A stretch of DNA of 7,433 nt from SIG622 sp045652245. Lineage in GTDB: Bacteria; Bacillota; Clostridia; Oscillospirales; CAG-382. The first letter of the stretch is position 1, and each line of letters begins with the position of its first letter. The stretch is from contig JAZRTY010000041.1 of assembly GCA_045652245.1 (NCBI GenBank), positions 1-7,433 on the forward strand. Direction: 5' to 3'. The notes beneath the pieces were generated by a model, which did not search any database, was not told where the DNA came from, and was given only the letters and a program-made list of their open reading frames with translations. The translations under genes and the position numbers were made by a program. Positions 1 to 6,062 of the stretch are shown here, piece by piece.

Positions 1-1070
1 GGATCTGCACTGTATTCGCCGCTGGGAATATAGCCTGTCTGCTTTCTTCCGATATCAACCTGGATTTCGTTGGGAGCGATGTGCATTACCACACCTGTTA
101 CTTTCTGATCATTGTTCATGCTATTGAGGGACTCCTCAAGAGCCTGCTCGAAGGACATTTCCTCGGTGTTCTCAACAGCCTCAACCTGTCCCTGGTTTTC
201 AACTGCTGATTCGATGTTTACATTGGACTCGGACATTGTTCTGATTACCTCCTTAATTATACCATCCGGAGTGGACGCTCCGGCAGTAACTCCGACTGAA
301 GAAGCCTTGTTAAAATTAATTTCCGATAACTCGGCAGCCTCTTCAATAAGATAAGTTTCAGTGATTTCAGAGCAGAGCTTTCTGAGCTTCTCTGTATTGG
401 AGCTGTTGCGTCCGCCTATCACTATCATCATATCATTCTCTTTGGCAACGGAAACTGCTTCCTCCTGCCTCAGAGCGGTAGCATTACATATTGTATCAAA
501 TATTTTTAAGTTTGTGAAGAGTGTTTTTGCAATTTTTTCACATTTTTTGAATTCTTTTGCGTCAAAAGTTGTCTGAGATACCAAAGAAAAGGCAATTTCT
601 TCAGAAAAATCATTATTTTTCCTGATTTCCCGGAGCTCTTCTGCGCTTGAAAAAACAAAGCTTTCTGTCTTACAGTAGCTTCTGATACCCTTTACCTCGG
701 GGTGCTCAGGGTCACCTGCAATCAGAATTATGTTACCCTCTTCGCTTGCCTTTTCCACAATTCTGTGAATCTTTTTCACGAAGGGACAGGTAGCGTCAAA
801 ATATTTGATACCGCTTTTCTCAATTTCTGAAAAAAGCTCCTTTGTTATTCCGTGAGTACGGATAATAAGCGTATAGCCGTCCTTTACCTCAGCAATATCC
901 TCTGCTACATACACACCTTGGTCCTCAAGGGATTTTACGAAAAGAGGATTATGGATGAGAGGACCGAGAGTACAAGCGCTGATACCGTCCTTTATATAGT
1001 CCTGAGCTTGCTTAACTGCTCGGGCAACACCGAAGCAGAAGCCGGCAGACTCTGCTAATGTTATTTTCAT
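1..1070 (-). CDS. ispH: IspH (HMBPP reductase) fused to S1-type RNA-binding domains, 3' end outside window
   Basis: The IspH part makes IPP and DMAPP from HMBPP in the last step of the MEP isoprenoid pathway, using a [4Fe-4S] cluster in the cytosol. I translated the minus strand from the ATG at 1070; the frame stays open for 356 codons to the left edge. The three cluster cysteines are visible: C12 (GFCFGV), C95 (DATCPFV) and C195 (CNAT). H40, H73 (RTHG), H123 and E125 (EHPE), GGRNSSNT at 219-226 and AGASTPDG at 263-270 also match the family. IspH ends near residue 281. A Glu/Asn-rich linker follows, and from about 322 an S1 OB-fold begins (VTGVV..., VDIGRKQTGYIP). Such ispH-rpsA fusions are known in Clostridia; how many S1 repeats follow cannot be seen. 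The start codon directly follows the cmk stop, with an AGGAAG-like ribosome site inside cmk, so the two are probably cotranslated. Confidence 0.95.
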   Translation of the reverse strand, partial: MKITLAESAGFCFGVARAVKQAQDYIKDGISACTLGPLIHNPLFVKSLEDQGVYVAEDIAEVKDGYTLIIRTHGITKELFSEIEKSGIKYFDATCPFVKKIHRIVEKASEEGNIILIAGDPEHPEVKGIRSYCKTESFVFSSAEELREIRKNNDFSEEIAFSLVSQTTFDAKEFKKCEKIAKTLFTNLKIFDTICNATALRQEEAVSVAKENDMMIVIGGRNSSNTEKLRKLCSEITETYLIEEAAELSEINFNKASSVGVTAGASTPDGIIKEVIRTMSESNVNIESAVENQGQVEAVENTEEMSFEQALEESLNSMNNDQKVTGVVMHIAPNEIQVDIGRKQTGYIPSGEYSAD

Positions 1071-1733
1071 TTACATTGCTTCCTTTGCAAGTGAAACTAT
1101 TTTTTCAACAACCTCATCACGGGTCATTGCGGATGAATCAAGAATATATGCATCCTCGGCAGGCTTTAAGGGGGCAACTGCCCGGTTGGAATCATTGAAG
1201 TCCCTGAGCTTGATTTCCTCTAAAAGCTCGTTATAATCCTTGGGAGTACCCTTTTCTATAAGCTCCTTATATCTTCTGTCTGCACGGACCTCGGGAGAAG
1301 CCGTAAGGAAAATTTTAACCTGTGCATCGGGAAGAATTACCGTACCTATATCTCTGCCGTCCATAAGGCAGTTGTTTTCCCTTGCAAATTTCTTCTGCAT
1401 TTCAAGAAGAAATGCTCTAACCTCGGGAATTGCAGATACATTTGATGCAGCCATGGAAGCCTCGGGGAGGCGGATATCACGGCTTACATCCTCTCCGCAG
1501 AGAAAAACCTTCTGCTCACCCTCAACAAAGGTAAGGGAAAGCTCAACATCGGGAAGCACGGAAATTACATCCTCCTTGCAATCGGTTTTAAGACCCTTAC
1601 GCAGCACTGCAACACCGATAGCACGGTAAAGTGCACCTGTATCAATATAAATAAAACCAAGCTCCTTTGCAGCAAGCCTTGCTACTGAGCTTTTTCCTGC
1701 ACCTGCAGGACCGTCAATTGCTATATTAATCAT
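1071..1733 (-). CDS. cmk: (d)CMP kinase (cytidylate kinase)
   Basis: Cytosolic nucleoside monophosphate kinase that transfers phosphate from ATP to CMP or dCMP in pyrimidine nucleotide salvage and recycling. The 220 residues match the usual bacterial length. Visible motifs: the P-loop GPAGAGKSS at 8-16, the DTGALYRA substrate motif at 31-38, DGRDIGT at 125-131, and the C-terminal RDFNDSNRAVAPL stretch at 177-189, which carries the Arg/Asp residues of the CMP-binding and lid region. The ATG overlaps the TGA of the upstream flavoprotein (ATGA). An AGGAGAG ribosome site lies 8 nt before the ATG, inside the upstream gene. Downstream it abuts ispH with no spacer. In several related genomes I would expect an acyltransferase gene (plsC) between cmk and ispH; none is present here. 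Function is secure. Confidence 0.97.
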   Translation of the reverse strand: MINIAIDGPAGAGKSSVARLAAKELGFIYIDTGALYRAIGVAVLRKGLKTDCKEDVISVLPDVELSLTFVEGEQKVFLCGEDVSRDIRLPEASMAASNVSAIPEVRAFLLEMQKKFARENNCLMDGRDIGTVILPDAQVKIFLTASPEVRADRRYKELIEKGTPKDYNELLEEIKLRDFNDSNRAVAPLKPAEDAYILDSSAMTRDEVVEKIVSLAKEAM

Positions 1734-2983
1734 ACTCTTTTCTCTCCTGTTACACTGTTTCCTGCAAGAGCACCCGTTGAAAAGGCAATCTGCAGATTAT
1801 ATCCGCCTGTGTAGGCATCAACATCAATAACCTCACCTGCGAAATAGAGTCCATTGATTTTTTTACTGCCCATAGTCTTGGGATCAATTTCATCGGTTTT
1901 TATACCGCCTGCAGTGATAATTGCCTCGTCTATTGGACGGGTACATTTTATAGTGCAGGTAAGATTTTTAAGGAGCCACACAAGATCCTTTCTCATATCT
2001 CTTGTTATTTTGTTTGCTCTGAGGTCAGGCTCAATTCCCGAAAGATTCACAATTACGGGAATGAGCTTACGGGGAAGCAGCTCCTGAAGAGCATTTGCCA
2101 GCGCCTTGTTGGAATATTTAGAGAAATCCTTTATAACTCTCTCGTCAAGCTTTTCCTCAGAAAGTGCAGGCTTTAAGTCAATGGAAAGCTCGTACTTTCC
2201 GGGCTTTATATCACGAAGATGAGCGGAGGCACTTAAAATCATAGGACCCGACACTCCGAAATGAGTGAAGAGCATTTCACCGAAATCGGTATAGACCTCC
2301 TTGTAGGTGTCCGTGTCTCTTATGGTAATTGAAACATTCTTAAGGGAAAGTCCCTGAAGACGCTTTACCCATGCTTCCTCGGTTTCAAGGGGTACAAGTG
2401 AGGGGGTGGGAGGAGTCACATTATGTCCCACACACTCTGAAAGACGGTATCCGTCACCCGTTGAGCCTGTAAGAGGGTAAGAGCAGCCGCCCGTTGCAAT
2501 AATCACATCAGGTGCTTCATATTTATTTCCGCTTTCAGTGGTAACACCCGTAATGCCGTTTTCATCCGTAAGAAGAGCTGTTACCCTCTCCCCCGTTATG
2601 ATTTTTGCACCGCTTCCCTTAGCGTAGGCTACAATTGCATCAACGATATCCACAGCCTTGTCCGACTCGGGGAATACACGGTTTCCTCTTTCAATTTTAA
2701 GGGGCACGCCCATACCCTCGAAAAGATCCATGGTATCATAGGGCATAAATCTCGAAAATGCCCCGTAAAGGAAACGGGAATTATGGGGAATTGCATCCAT
2801 AAGCTCATTTACAAGAGTGCATGCATTTGTGACATTACATCTGCCCTTTCCCGTTATCATCAGCTTTCTTGCAGGTCGGGGATTTCTTTCAAGAACAATG
2901 ACCTGAAGTCCCCTTGCAGCAGCATTTCCTGCGGCAATAAGTCCTGCGGGACCGGCACCTATAACAATTACATCAGCTTTCAT
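1730..2983 (-). CDS. HI0933/BaiN-like NAD(P)/FAD-dependent oxidoreductase
   Basis: A flavoprotein of 417 residues, about the usual length of the HI0933-like family (YhiN, BaiN; often labelled 'aminoacetone oxidase family'). The N-terminal Rossmann FAD motif GAGPAG is at 9-14, with the ribose-binding acid at E32. The family signature KGRCNVTN is at 46-53. A second glycine-rich motif (ATGGCSYPLTGSTGDGY) lies mid-protein, and the C-terminal FAD-binding signature FAGEVIDVDAYTGGYN starts at 381. The true substrate of most members is unknown. BaiN was implicated in bile-acid reduction, but the housekeeping context with cmk and ispH argues for a general role, so I give no substrate. An AGAGGTG ribosome site lies a few bases before the ATG. 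It is the first gene of the leftward operon and overlaps cmk by 4 bp. Confidence 0.93.
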   Translation of the reverse strand: MKADVIVIGAGPAGLIAAGNAAARGLQVIVLERNPRPARKLMITGKGRCNVTNACTLVNELMDAIPHNSRFLYGAFSRFMPYDTMDLFEGMGVPLKIERGNRVFPESDKAVDIVDAIVAYAKGSGAKIITGERVTALLTDENGITGVTTESGNKYEAPDVIIATGGCSYPLTGSTGDGYRLSECVGHNVTPPTPSLVPLETEEAWVKRLQGLSLKNVSITIRDTDTYKEVYTDFGEMLFTHFGVSGPMILSASAHLRDIKPGKYELSIDLKPALSEEKLDERVIKDFSKYSNKALANALQELLPRKLIPVIVNLSGIEPDLRANKITRDMRKDLVWLLKNLTCTIKCTRPIDEAIITAGGIKTDEIDPKTMGSKKINGLYFAGEVIDVDAYTGGYNLQIAFSTGALAGNSVTGEKRV

Positions 2984-3003
2984 AAAAACACCTCTGAAGA
3001 ATT

Positions 3004-3032
3004 ATTATATAATATTTTTACCACCATTGCAA
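3004..3032 (-). promoter_or_regulatory. Candidate sigma-A promoter of the flavoprotein-cmk-ispH operon
   Basis: On the minus strand TTGCAA (3032-3027, four of six matches to the -35 consensus) is followed after exactly 17 bp by a perfect TATAAT (3009-3004). Transcription would start near 2997, giving a short leader of about 14 nt that begins almost at the AGAGG ribosome site. The surroundings are very AT-rich, so other -10 registers are possible. Confidence 0.5.
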
Positions 3033-3060
3033 CATAAAAAGAAAGCAGCCGTTTTACGAT

Positions 3061-3138
3061 ATTTGTTTTTATGTGAGATTTTGTTTTTTGCATTAAACCT
3101 CTCTGCTCCTTGTCGGGGACGGCGTCCCCGACGTCCCG
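3061..3138 (+). repeat. Dispersed REP-like repeat, copy A (AT-rich lead-in plus GC palindrome)
   Basis: The first part (3061-3097) is an AT-rich lead-in beginning ATTTGTTTTTATGTGAG, which recurs almost identically at 5992-6029 with one extra T. After a short variable stretch comes CTTGT and an imperfect palindrome at 3113-3131 whose two 9-base arms (TCGGGGACG and CGTCCCCGA) flank a central G. It continues as CGTCCCG to 3138. The palindrome can form a stem in DNA or RNA. The copy is intergenic. Homology may extend slightly to the left: AAAGCAGC at 3042-3049 resembles AAGGCAGC at 5984-5991. Confidence 0.75.
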
Positions 3139-3228
3139 CAGAAGTATGTTAATTATTTGTTTTATATGCCAAAAGGAACAAAATTCGTACCACAAAAATA
3201 AACACAGACAATATTTTTTCAGCGATAA

Positions 3229-3258
3229 CGGGATGTCGGAGACGCCATCCCCTACAAG
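3229..3258 (-). repeat. REP-like repeat, copy B, inverted relative to copy A
   Basis: Read on the minus strand, this 30-bp unit matches 3109-3138 at 26 of 30 positions by hand alignment. It begins CTTGTAGGGGATGGCG and ends CGACATCCCG. The lead-in of copies A and C is absent here. Copies A and B form a head-to-head pair about 150 bp long (3109-3258) around an AT-rich centre, the geometry of a REPIN or a small MITE-like element. No gene is seen between them. Confidence 0.7.
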
Positions 3259-3330
3259 CGGATATTCATATTTCTGCACCAAGAGAAGTATCATCTGCAA
3301 TTGCTTTTTCGGTCATATACATACAGCAAA

Positions 3331-3354
3331 AGGGAGCGGCTTTCACCGCTCCCC
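3331..3354 (-). terminator. Intrinsic terminator of the lectin-peptidase gene
   Basis: An 8-bp perfect stem (GGGAGCGG at 3332-3339 with CCGCTCCC at 3346-3353) closes a 6-nt loop. On the minus strand it is followed by TTTT and then mixed sequence. It lies about 20 bp past the stop codon at 3374. The T-run is short, so efficiency may be modest. The opposite strand has little T-run, so it is best read as minus-strand. Confidence 0.7.
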
Positions 3355-3373
3355 TAGTTTATTGCATTGAATT

Positions 3374-5194
3374 TTAATAGTGCGCTGCACCACATTCACA
3401 TACGGGATTAATACCGAAAATCATCATAAATATGCGTGCAATCATCCAGATAAAGCCCATAAAGCCTGACTGATGGCAGATATGTGAGCAATTGTTCTTA
3501 TCTGCACCGGCATCTGCATCTGTTTCATCATCAGAATCTGAACCTGTGTCATTGTCTGTGTCATAGGTTACATCCATTGAATCATCTTTTGCACCGTTGT
3601 ACTCAATTTCAATATCACTGACAGCATTTTCTACACTCTGAACGTCAATAATTTCATCGTTTTTGATTAAGGTGATCTCTCCGTTTTCCATACCGCTTAC
3701 ACTGAAGCCGTCTTCAGTCTGTATCGCACGGACATTGTCTTCTTCTGCAATACCGGAAATGTTTATTTTTGCAACATTATCATCATCTGCAACCATGAAA
3801 GAAAATGTCAGGCTGTCACCTTTGGTATCTTCAAGATTTATACAAAGATTTTCATTGTCATCAACAACACAATTGACTGATTCACCGTCTTCTATTGTTG
3901 CTGAAATACCTGCGTAACCGTCAACCAAAGCAAACTCAACATCTCCGTCTGTTGCAGAAATATCAAATTCATTGTACTGCTCATCAATCCAGAACAATCT
4001 GTTTTCGGTTACGGACTCACCTCCGGAACTGACTATCTCGCGGATATTATTCTCTATACCGTTTGCGGCATCATAAAATATCTCACCGGTTACACTATCT
4101 GTTATAACATTTCTGATATTATTTGTAACAAACAGCTTACTGGTACTCGTAATAACAGGCGCATCTGATGGTCTTGAATTCGTTGTGTTTACACAGAAAT
4201 TGTAGATAGATTGACATGGTTGAGAATAACGAATCTGTGCAGCATGCTTATCACTGTTATAACCCAAATATGACCAATCAACAACTTTTGTATTGGAACT
4301 ATCATACTCAAACATAAGCACTTGTATTGTGTTGGGTAGATTGGAATCGTTTATAAAAACAACAAATTGTCCATCCCTTTCTTCATAACCAACCGGGAGA
4401 ATTGAATGTTCGTGTGTTTTTAATTTGATCGGCTCAACATACTGAACAGTTAGTATTACAGGCTCGCCACCATTAACATATTCCTTTATAGCAGCTATTA
4501 TTTTCTGGTAATCATTAGCGGTATCCTCTTCTTGTTGCACAAAAACATCTCTATGCTGCATAATATGAGCATACTTAATAAAATCAGGCAAAGATAAATT
4601 GAACGGATTCACATAAGAAGGATTATTATACAAACAAACTTTATTTTCACCCGAGCCTACACTCATTTGCTTCAAATTAGTAGTTTCATAAGCAATTGTA
4701 TCCGTATATGAGGTTACACTATTTATAGCCGGTGTGCCTTTAAGGAATAATGCTGTCGTTGCAGCCATACCATAACAATGTCCACCTGCGCCATCACGTA
4801 CTAAATTATAGAAAAACTCTACATGAAGAGGATCGAACATGTTCTCATAATATGACTTATCTATCCTTTTTTCCCAGTTTCTGAAAAAATACTGATCGGT
4901 AACAGATTCATAACCATCCACCAAATATTTAGGTGAACTTTCCTCTACATTGCAAAAACTTATATTCTTTACCGCATGCAGATTCTTGCTAGCTCCTGTC
5001 TGTGCTGCAATTCCGAAATTACCATATTCAGTATATGGCGTTTCATAAGTAAGCTTTAATACATCATCAACATAAACGCAACAAATCTGCTGACTTACAA
5101 CAACACGAAGATTATGCCAGTTACTATCCTCTGACTCGGGTAATTCTGCCCAGATTAAATGATTGTTTAAGCTCTTATTTATTGAAATATGATT
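3374..5194 (-). CDS. C-terminal part of frameshifted secreted lectin-peptidase: cysteine-peptidase-like domain and Cys-helix-Cys tail
   Basis: Second reading frame of a disrupted gene that starts at 5592. Adding one base to the A-run at 5193-5200 gives a continuous protein of 739 residues, the numbering used here. This frame has no ATG or GTG between the A-run and 4924; the first possible start (TTG at 4924) has no good ribosome site, so it is not an independent gene. It first completes the lectin-like fold (WHNLRVVV..., then GNFGIAAQTG). A papain/C39-like domain follows: C273 in GGHCYGMAAT, H394 or H396 in THEHSILPVGY, and N415/D416 in FINDSN form a plausible Cys-His-Asn/Asp set. From about 430 to 667 comes a beta-rich region I do not recognise, then an Asp-rich linker. 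The last 38 residues are described separately. It is probably secreted and surface-associated; the substrate is unknown. Confidence 0.75.
   Translation of the reverse strand, partial: NHISINKSLNNHLIWAELPESEDSNWHNLRVVVSQQICCVYVDDVLKLTYETPYTEYGNFGIAAQTGASKNLHAVKNISFCNVEESSPKYLVDGYESVTDQYFFRNWEKRIDKSYYENMFDPLHVEFFYNLVRDGAGGHCYGMAATTALFLKGTPAINSVTSYTDTIAYETTNLKQMSVGSGENKVCLYNNPSYVNPFNLSLPDFIKYAHIMQHRDVFVQQEEDTANDYQKIIAAIKEYVNGGEPVILTVQYVEPIKLKTHEHSILPVGYEERDGQFVVFINDSNLPNTIQVLMFEYDSSNTKVVDWSYLGYNSDKHAAQIRYSQPCQSIYNFCVNTTNSRPSDAPVITSTSKLFVTNNIRNVITDSVTGEIFYDAANGIENNIREIVSSGGESVTENRLFWIDEQYNEFDISATDGDVEFALVDGYAGISATIEDGESVNCVVDDNENLCINLEDTKGDSLTFSFMVADDDNVAKINISGIAEEDNVRAIQTEDGFSVSGMENGEITLIKNDEIIDVQSVENAVSDIEIEYNGAKDDSMDVTYDTDNDTGSDSDDETDADAGADKNNCSHICHQSGFMGFIWMIARIFMMIFGINPVCECGAAHY
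3377..3490 (-). other. C-terminal Cys-helix-Cys module of the secreted protein
   Basis: This encodes residues 702-739. The pattern is C-x3-C-H-x3-F, then a hydrophobic, aromatic- and Met-rich stretch of about 20 residues (FMGFIWMIARIFMMIFGI), then N-P-V-C-E-C-G-A-A-H-Y at the very end. It follows an Asp-rich linker at about 668-701. There is no LPXTG and no positively charged tail, so it is not a classical sortase signal. I recall similar C-termini on unrelated secreted proteins of Ruminococcaceae, which suggests a modular sorting, anchoring or metal-binding element. That recollection is unverified. Confidence 0.6.
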
Positions 5195-5592
5195 TTTTTT
5201 GTCGGCTCTGTTTTTCCATTATAATATGTATCAATATCAACAGCAAATCCCATAATATCAGGACTTATATCTAACTTTTGGAAACGTGAATCATTGAAAA
5301 AGATAACAGATAATCCATCAGCCCCTCCTTTTATTCCCGAATAATAATCAAGTGAAAGTGTAAAATCTGAATATATCTGTTCATTTAGCCACATAATGCC
5401 TTCTTTCCAAGGAGAATCCGGCGTCAGAATATAAGAGTCGGATGAAGAATCAAAATATGCAGCACCATAAAAAGTCCAATCTTTTGATTTTACTTCATTA
5501 ACATCTGCAGCAATACCTTTAGTCATTGAAAGCATTGGCATACACATTACCATAACCAATAACCATGCAATAATTTTTTGTACTTTCTTCAT
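5179..5592 (-). CDS. N-terminal part of frameshifted secreted lectin-peptidase: signal peptide and L-type-lectin-like domain
   Basis: Starts at the ATG at 5592 with GGAGG 7 nt upstream and a strong promoter further up. The signal peptide is clear: KK at 2-3, hydrophobic core 7-23, likely cleavage after A28 or A29 (GIAA/D). No lipobox is seen. The mature part has L-type (concanavalin A-like) lectin features: GADGLSVIFFND at 90-101 and GFAVDIDTYYNG at 115-126, where D90s/D119-D121 and N125 sit where lectins bind metal and sugar. In this frame the protein stops after 137 residues, five codons past the A-run, leaving an incomplete lectin fold. The missing half continues in the -1 frame. It may be a broken gene, a phase-variable gene, a programmed frameshift or a sequencing error. 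Confidence 0.8.
   Translation of the reverse strand: MKKVQKIIAWLLVMVMCMPMLSMTKGIAADVNEVKSKDWTFYGAAYFDSSSDSYILTPDSPWKEGIMWLNEQIYSDFTLSLDYYSGIKGGADGLSVIFFNDSRFQKLDISPDIMGFAVDIDTYYNGKTEPTKKIIFQ
5193..5200 (-). other. A8 homopolymer at the frameshift point
   Basis: The coding strand reads C followed by eight A residues and then TCAT. In the upstream frame this is ACA AAA AAA ATC; slipping back one base after the second AAA gives AAA AAA AAT CAT and joins the long downstream frame. The phase fits the -1 heptamer A_AAA_AAA. Nine A residues in the DNA, or slippage by RNA polymerase, would have the same effect. No convincing downstream hairpin or upstream Shine-Dalgarno-like stimulator was seen. Confidence 0.8.
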
Positions 5593-5629
5593 TATTTTTC
5601 CTCCAAAAAAATATTTTTAAAATTTACCC

Positions 5630-5706
5630 AAATGGACTCATTTCAATCTTATTGTATCGCTCAATAATGATAATGTCAATAAAAAAGAACTAAAACAAGT
5701 CCATTT
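5630..5706. promoter_or_regulatory. Pair of inverted 14-bp motifs flanking the promoter (candidate operators)
   Basis: AAATGGACTCATTT at 5630-5643 and, on the other strand, AAATGGACTTGTTT at 5706-5693 match at 12 of 14 positions; the first nine bases are identical. One copy sits at the predicted transcription start of the minus-strand gene and the other lies upstream of its -35 and just before the ribosome site of the XRE gene. The placement suits a regulator that controls both divergent genes, possibly by looping. The binding protein is inferred, not shown. Confidence 0.5.
5651..5679 (-). promoter_or_regulatory. Near-consensus sigma-A promoter of the lectin-peptidase gene
   Basis: The minus strand carries a perfect TTGACA (5679-5674), a 17-bp spacer and TACAAT (5656-5651, five of six matches). 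Transcription would start near 5644, leaving a leader of about 52 nt before the ATG at 5592. This is the strongest promoter in the window by eye. Confidence 0.8.
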
Positions 5707-5721
5707 TACAGAGGTTACATT

Positions 5722-5958
5722 ATGAGTGATTCGAAAATAAAGCAGGATGAAATAAGAATCGGGCAGAATATCAGAGAAATCAGGCTCAGGCGAAAAATAG
5801 GACAGACGGAGCTTGTTGTCCGTTTACAGTTAAGGGGTATTGATATGACAAGAGAATCACTTGTAAAAATAGAAAGAGGGATTCAGCACATATATGCAAC
5901 ACAATTAAGGGCAATAAAGGATGAGCTGGACACCACCTATGATGAATTATTAAAATAA
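5722..5958 (+). CDS. Small XRE/Cro-type helix-turn-helix regulator
   Basis: A 78-residue, single-domain DNA-binding protein, cytosolic. The XRE fold is visible: IGQNIREIRLRRKIGQTELVVRLQ (13-36) holds helices 1 and 2, a loop with LRGIDMTRESLVKIERGIQH (37-56) holds the recognition helix with the typical 'S-L-x-K-I-E-x-G' pattern, and YATQLRAIKDELDTTYDELL closes it. No sensor or oligomerisation domain is attached. The ATG at 5722 has GAGGT 6 nt upstream. It is divergent from the lectin-peptidase gene, with 129 bp between start codons, and is followed at once by a terminator, so it is monocistronic. It is a candidate regulator of itself and of the lectin-peptidase gene through the inverted motifs. 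Ligand or signal unknown. Confidence 0.88.
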   Translation: MSDSKIKQDEIRIGQNIREIRLRRKIGQTELVVRLQLRGIDMTRESLVKIERGIQHIYATQLRAIKDELDTTYDELLK

Positions 5959-5959
5959 T

Positions 5960-6001
5960 ATGCTGCCTTAAACCGACGTCGGCAAGGCAGCATTTGTTTT
6001 T
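5960..6001 (+). terminator. Intrinsic terminator of the XRE gene
   Basis: A perfect 10-bp stem (ATGCTGCCTT at 5960-5969 with AAGGCAGCAT at 5984-5993) begins 2 bp after the stop codon. The loop contains its own perfect palindrome CCGACGTCGG (5973-5982), which can stack as a second stem. A T-rich run (TTTGTTTTT) follows. That T-run is also the first part of the dispersed repeat copy C. Confidence 0.85.
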
Positions 6002-6062
6002 ATGTGAGATTTTGTTTTTTTGCATTAAATTTCCCTTCTCCTTGTAGGGGACGGCGTCCCCT
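5992..6062 (+). repeat. Dispersed REP-like repeat, copy C, interrupted after the palindrome
   Basis: Carries the same lead-in as 3061-3097 (ATTTGTTTTTATGTGAG... through GCATTAAA) and then CTTGTAGGGGACGGCGTCCCC at 6041-6061, whose 15-bp core is palindromic apart from the central base. Copies A and B continue with CGACRTCCCG or similar, whereas this copy switches to TGTACAG, the left end of the insertion sequence. Confidence 0.75.

Noticed and set aside
112..576. Two plus-strand open frames at the left edge
   Set aside because: Antisense to ispH, whose catalytic cysteines and motifs are all present on the minus strand.
1240..1629. Plus-strand open frame of 129 codons
   Set aside because: Exact antisense shadow of cmk, which has full family motifs.
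3061..3258. CRISPR array
   Set aside because: Only two units, inverted, of unequal structure and without regular spacers.
2980..3300. Minus-strand open frame of 106 codons in the spacer
   Set aside because: It runs straight through both REP-like copies (giving GDGVSDIP and GDAVPDKEQ), has no good ribosome site and no protein-like composition; it is repeat-derived.
3377..3490. Classical LPXTG sortase signal at the end of the secreted protein
   Set aside because: No LPXTG-like motif and no basic tail; the chain ends in CGAAHY.
3374..4924. Treating the peptidase-like part as an independent gene starting at TTG 4924
   Set aside because: No suitable ribosome site or signal peptide, and the open frame extends upstream to the A-run with the second half of the lectin domain in it.
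5642..5675. Sigma-A promoter for the XRE gene reading rightward
   Set aside because: A GATAAT at 5670-5675 is seen, but no -35 at proper distance; too weak to list.
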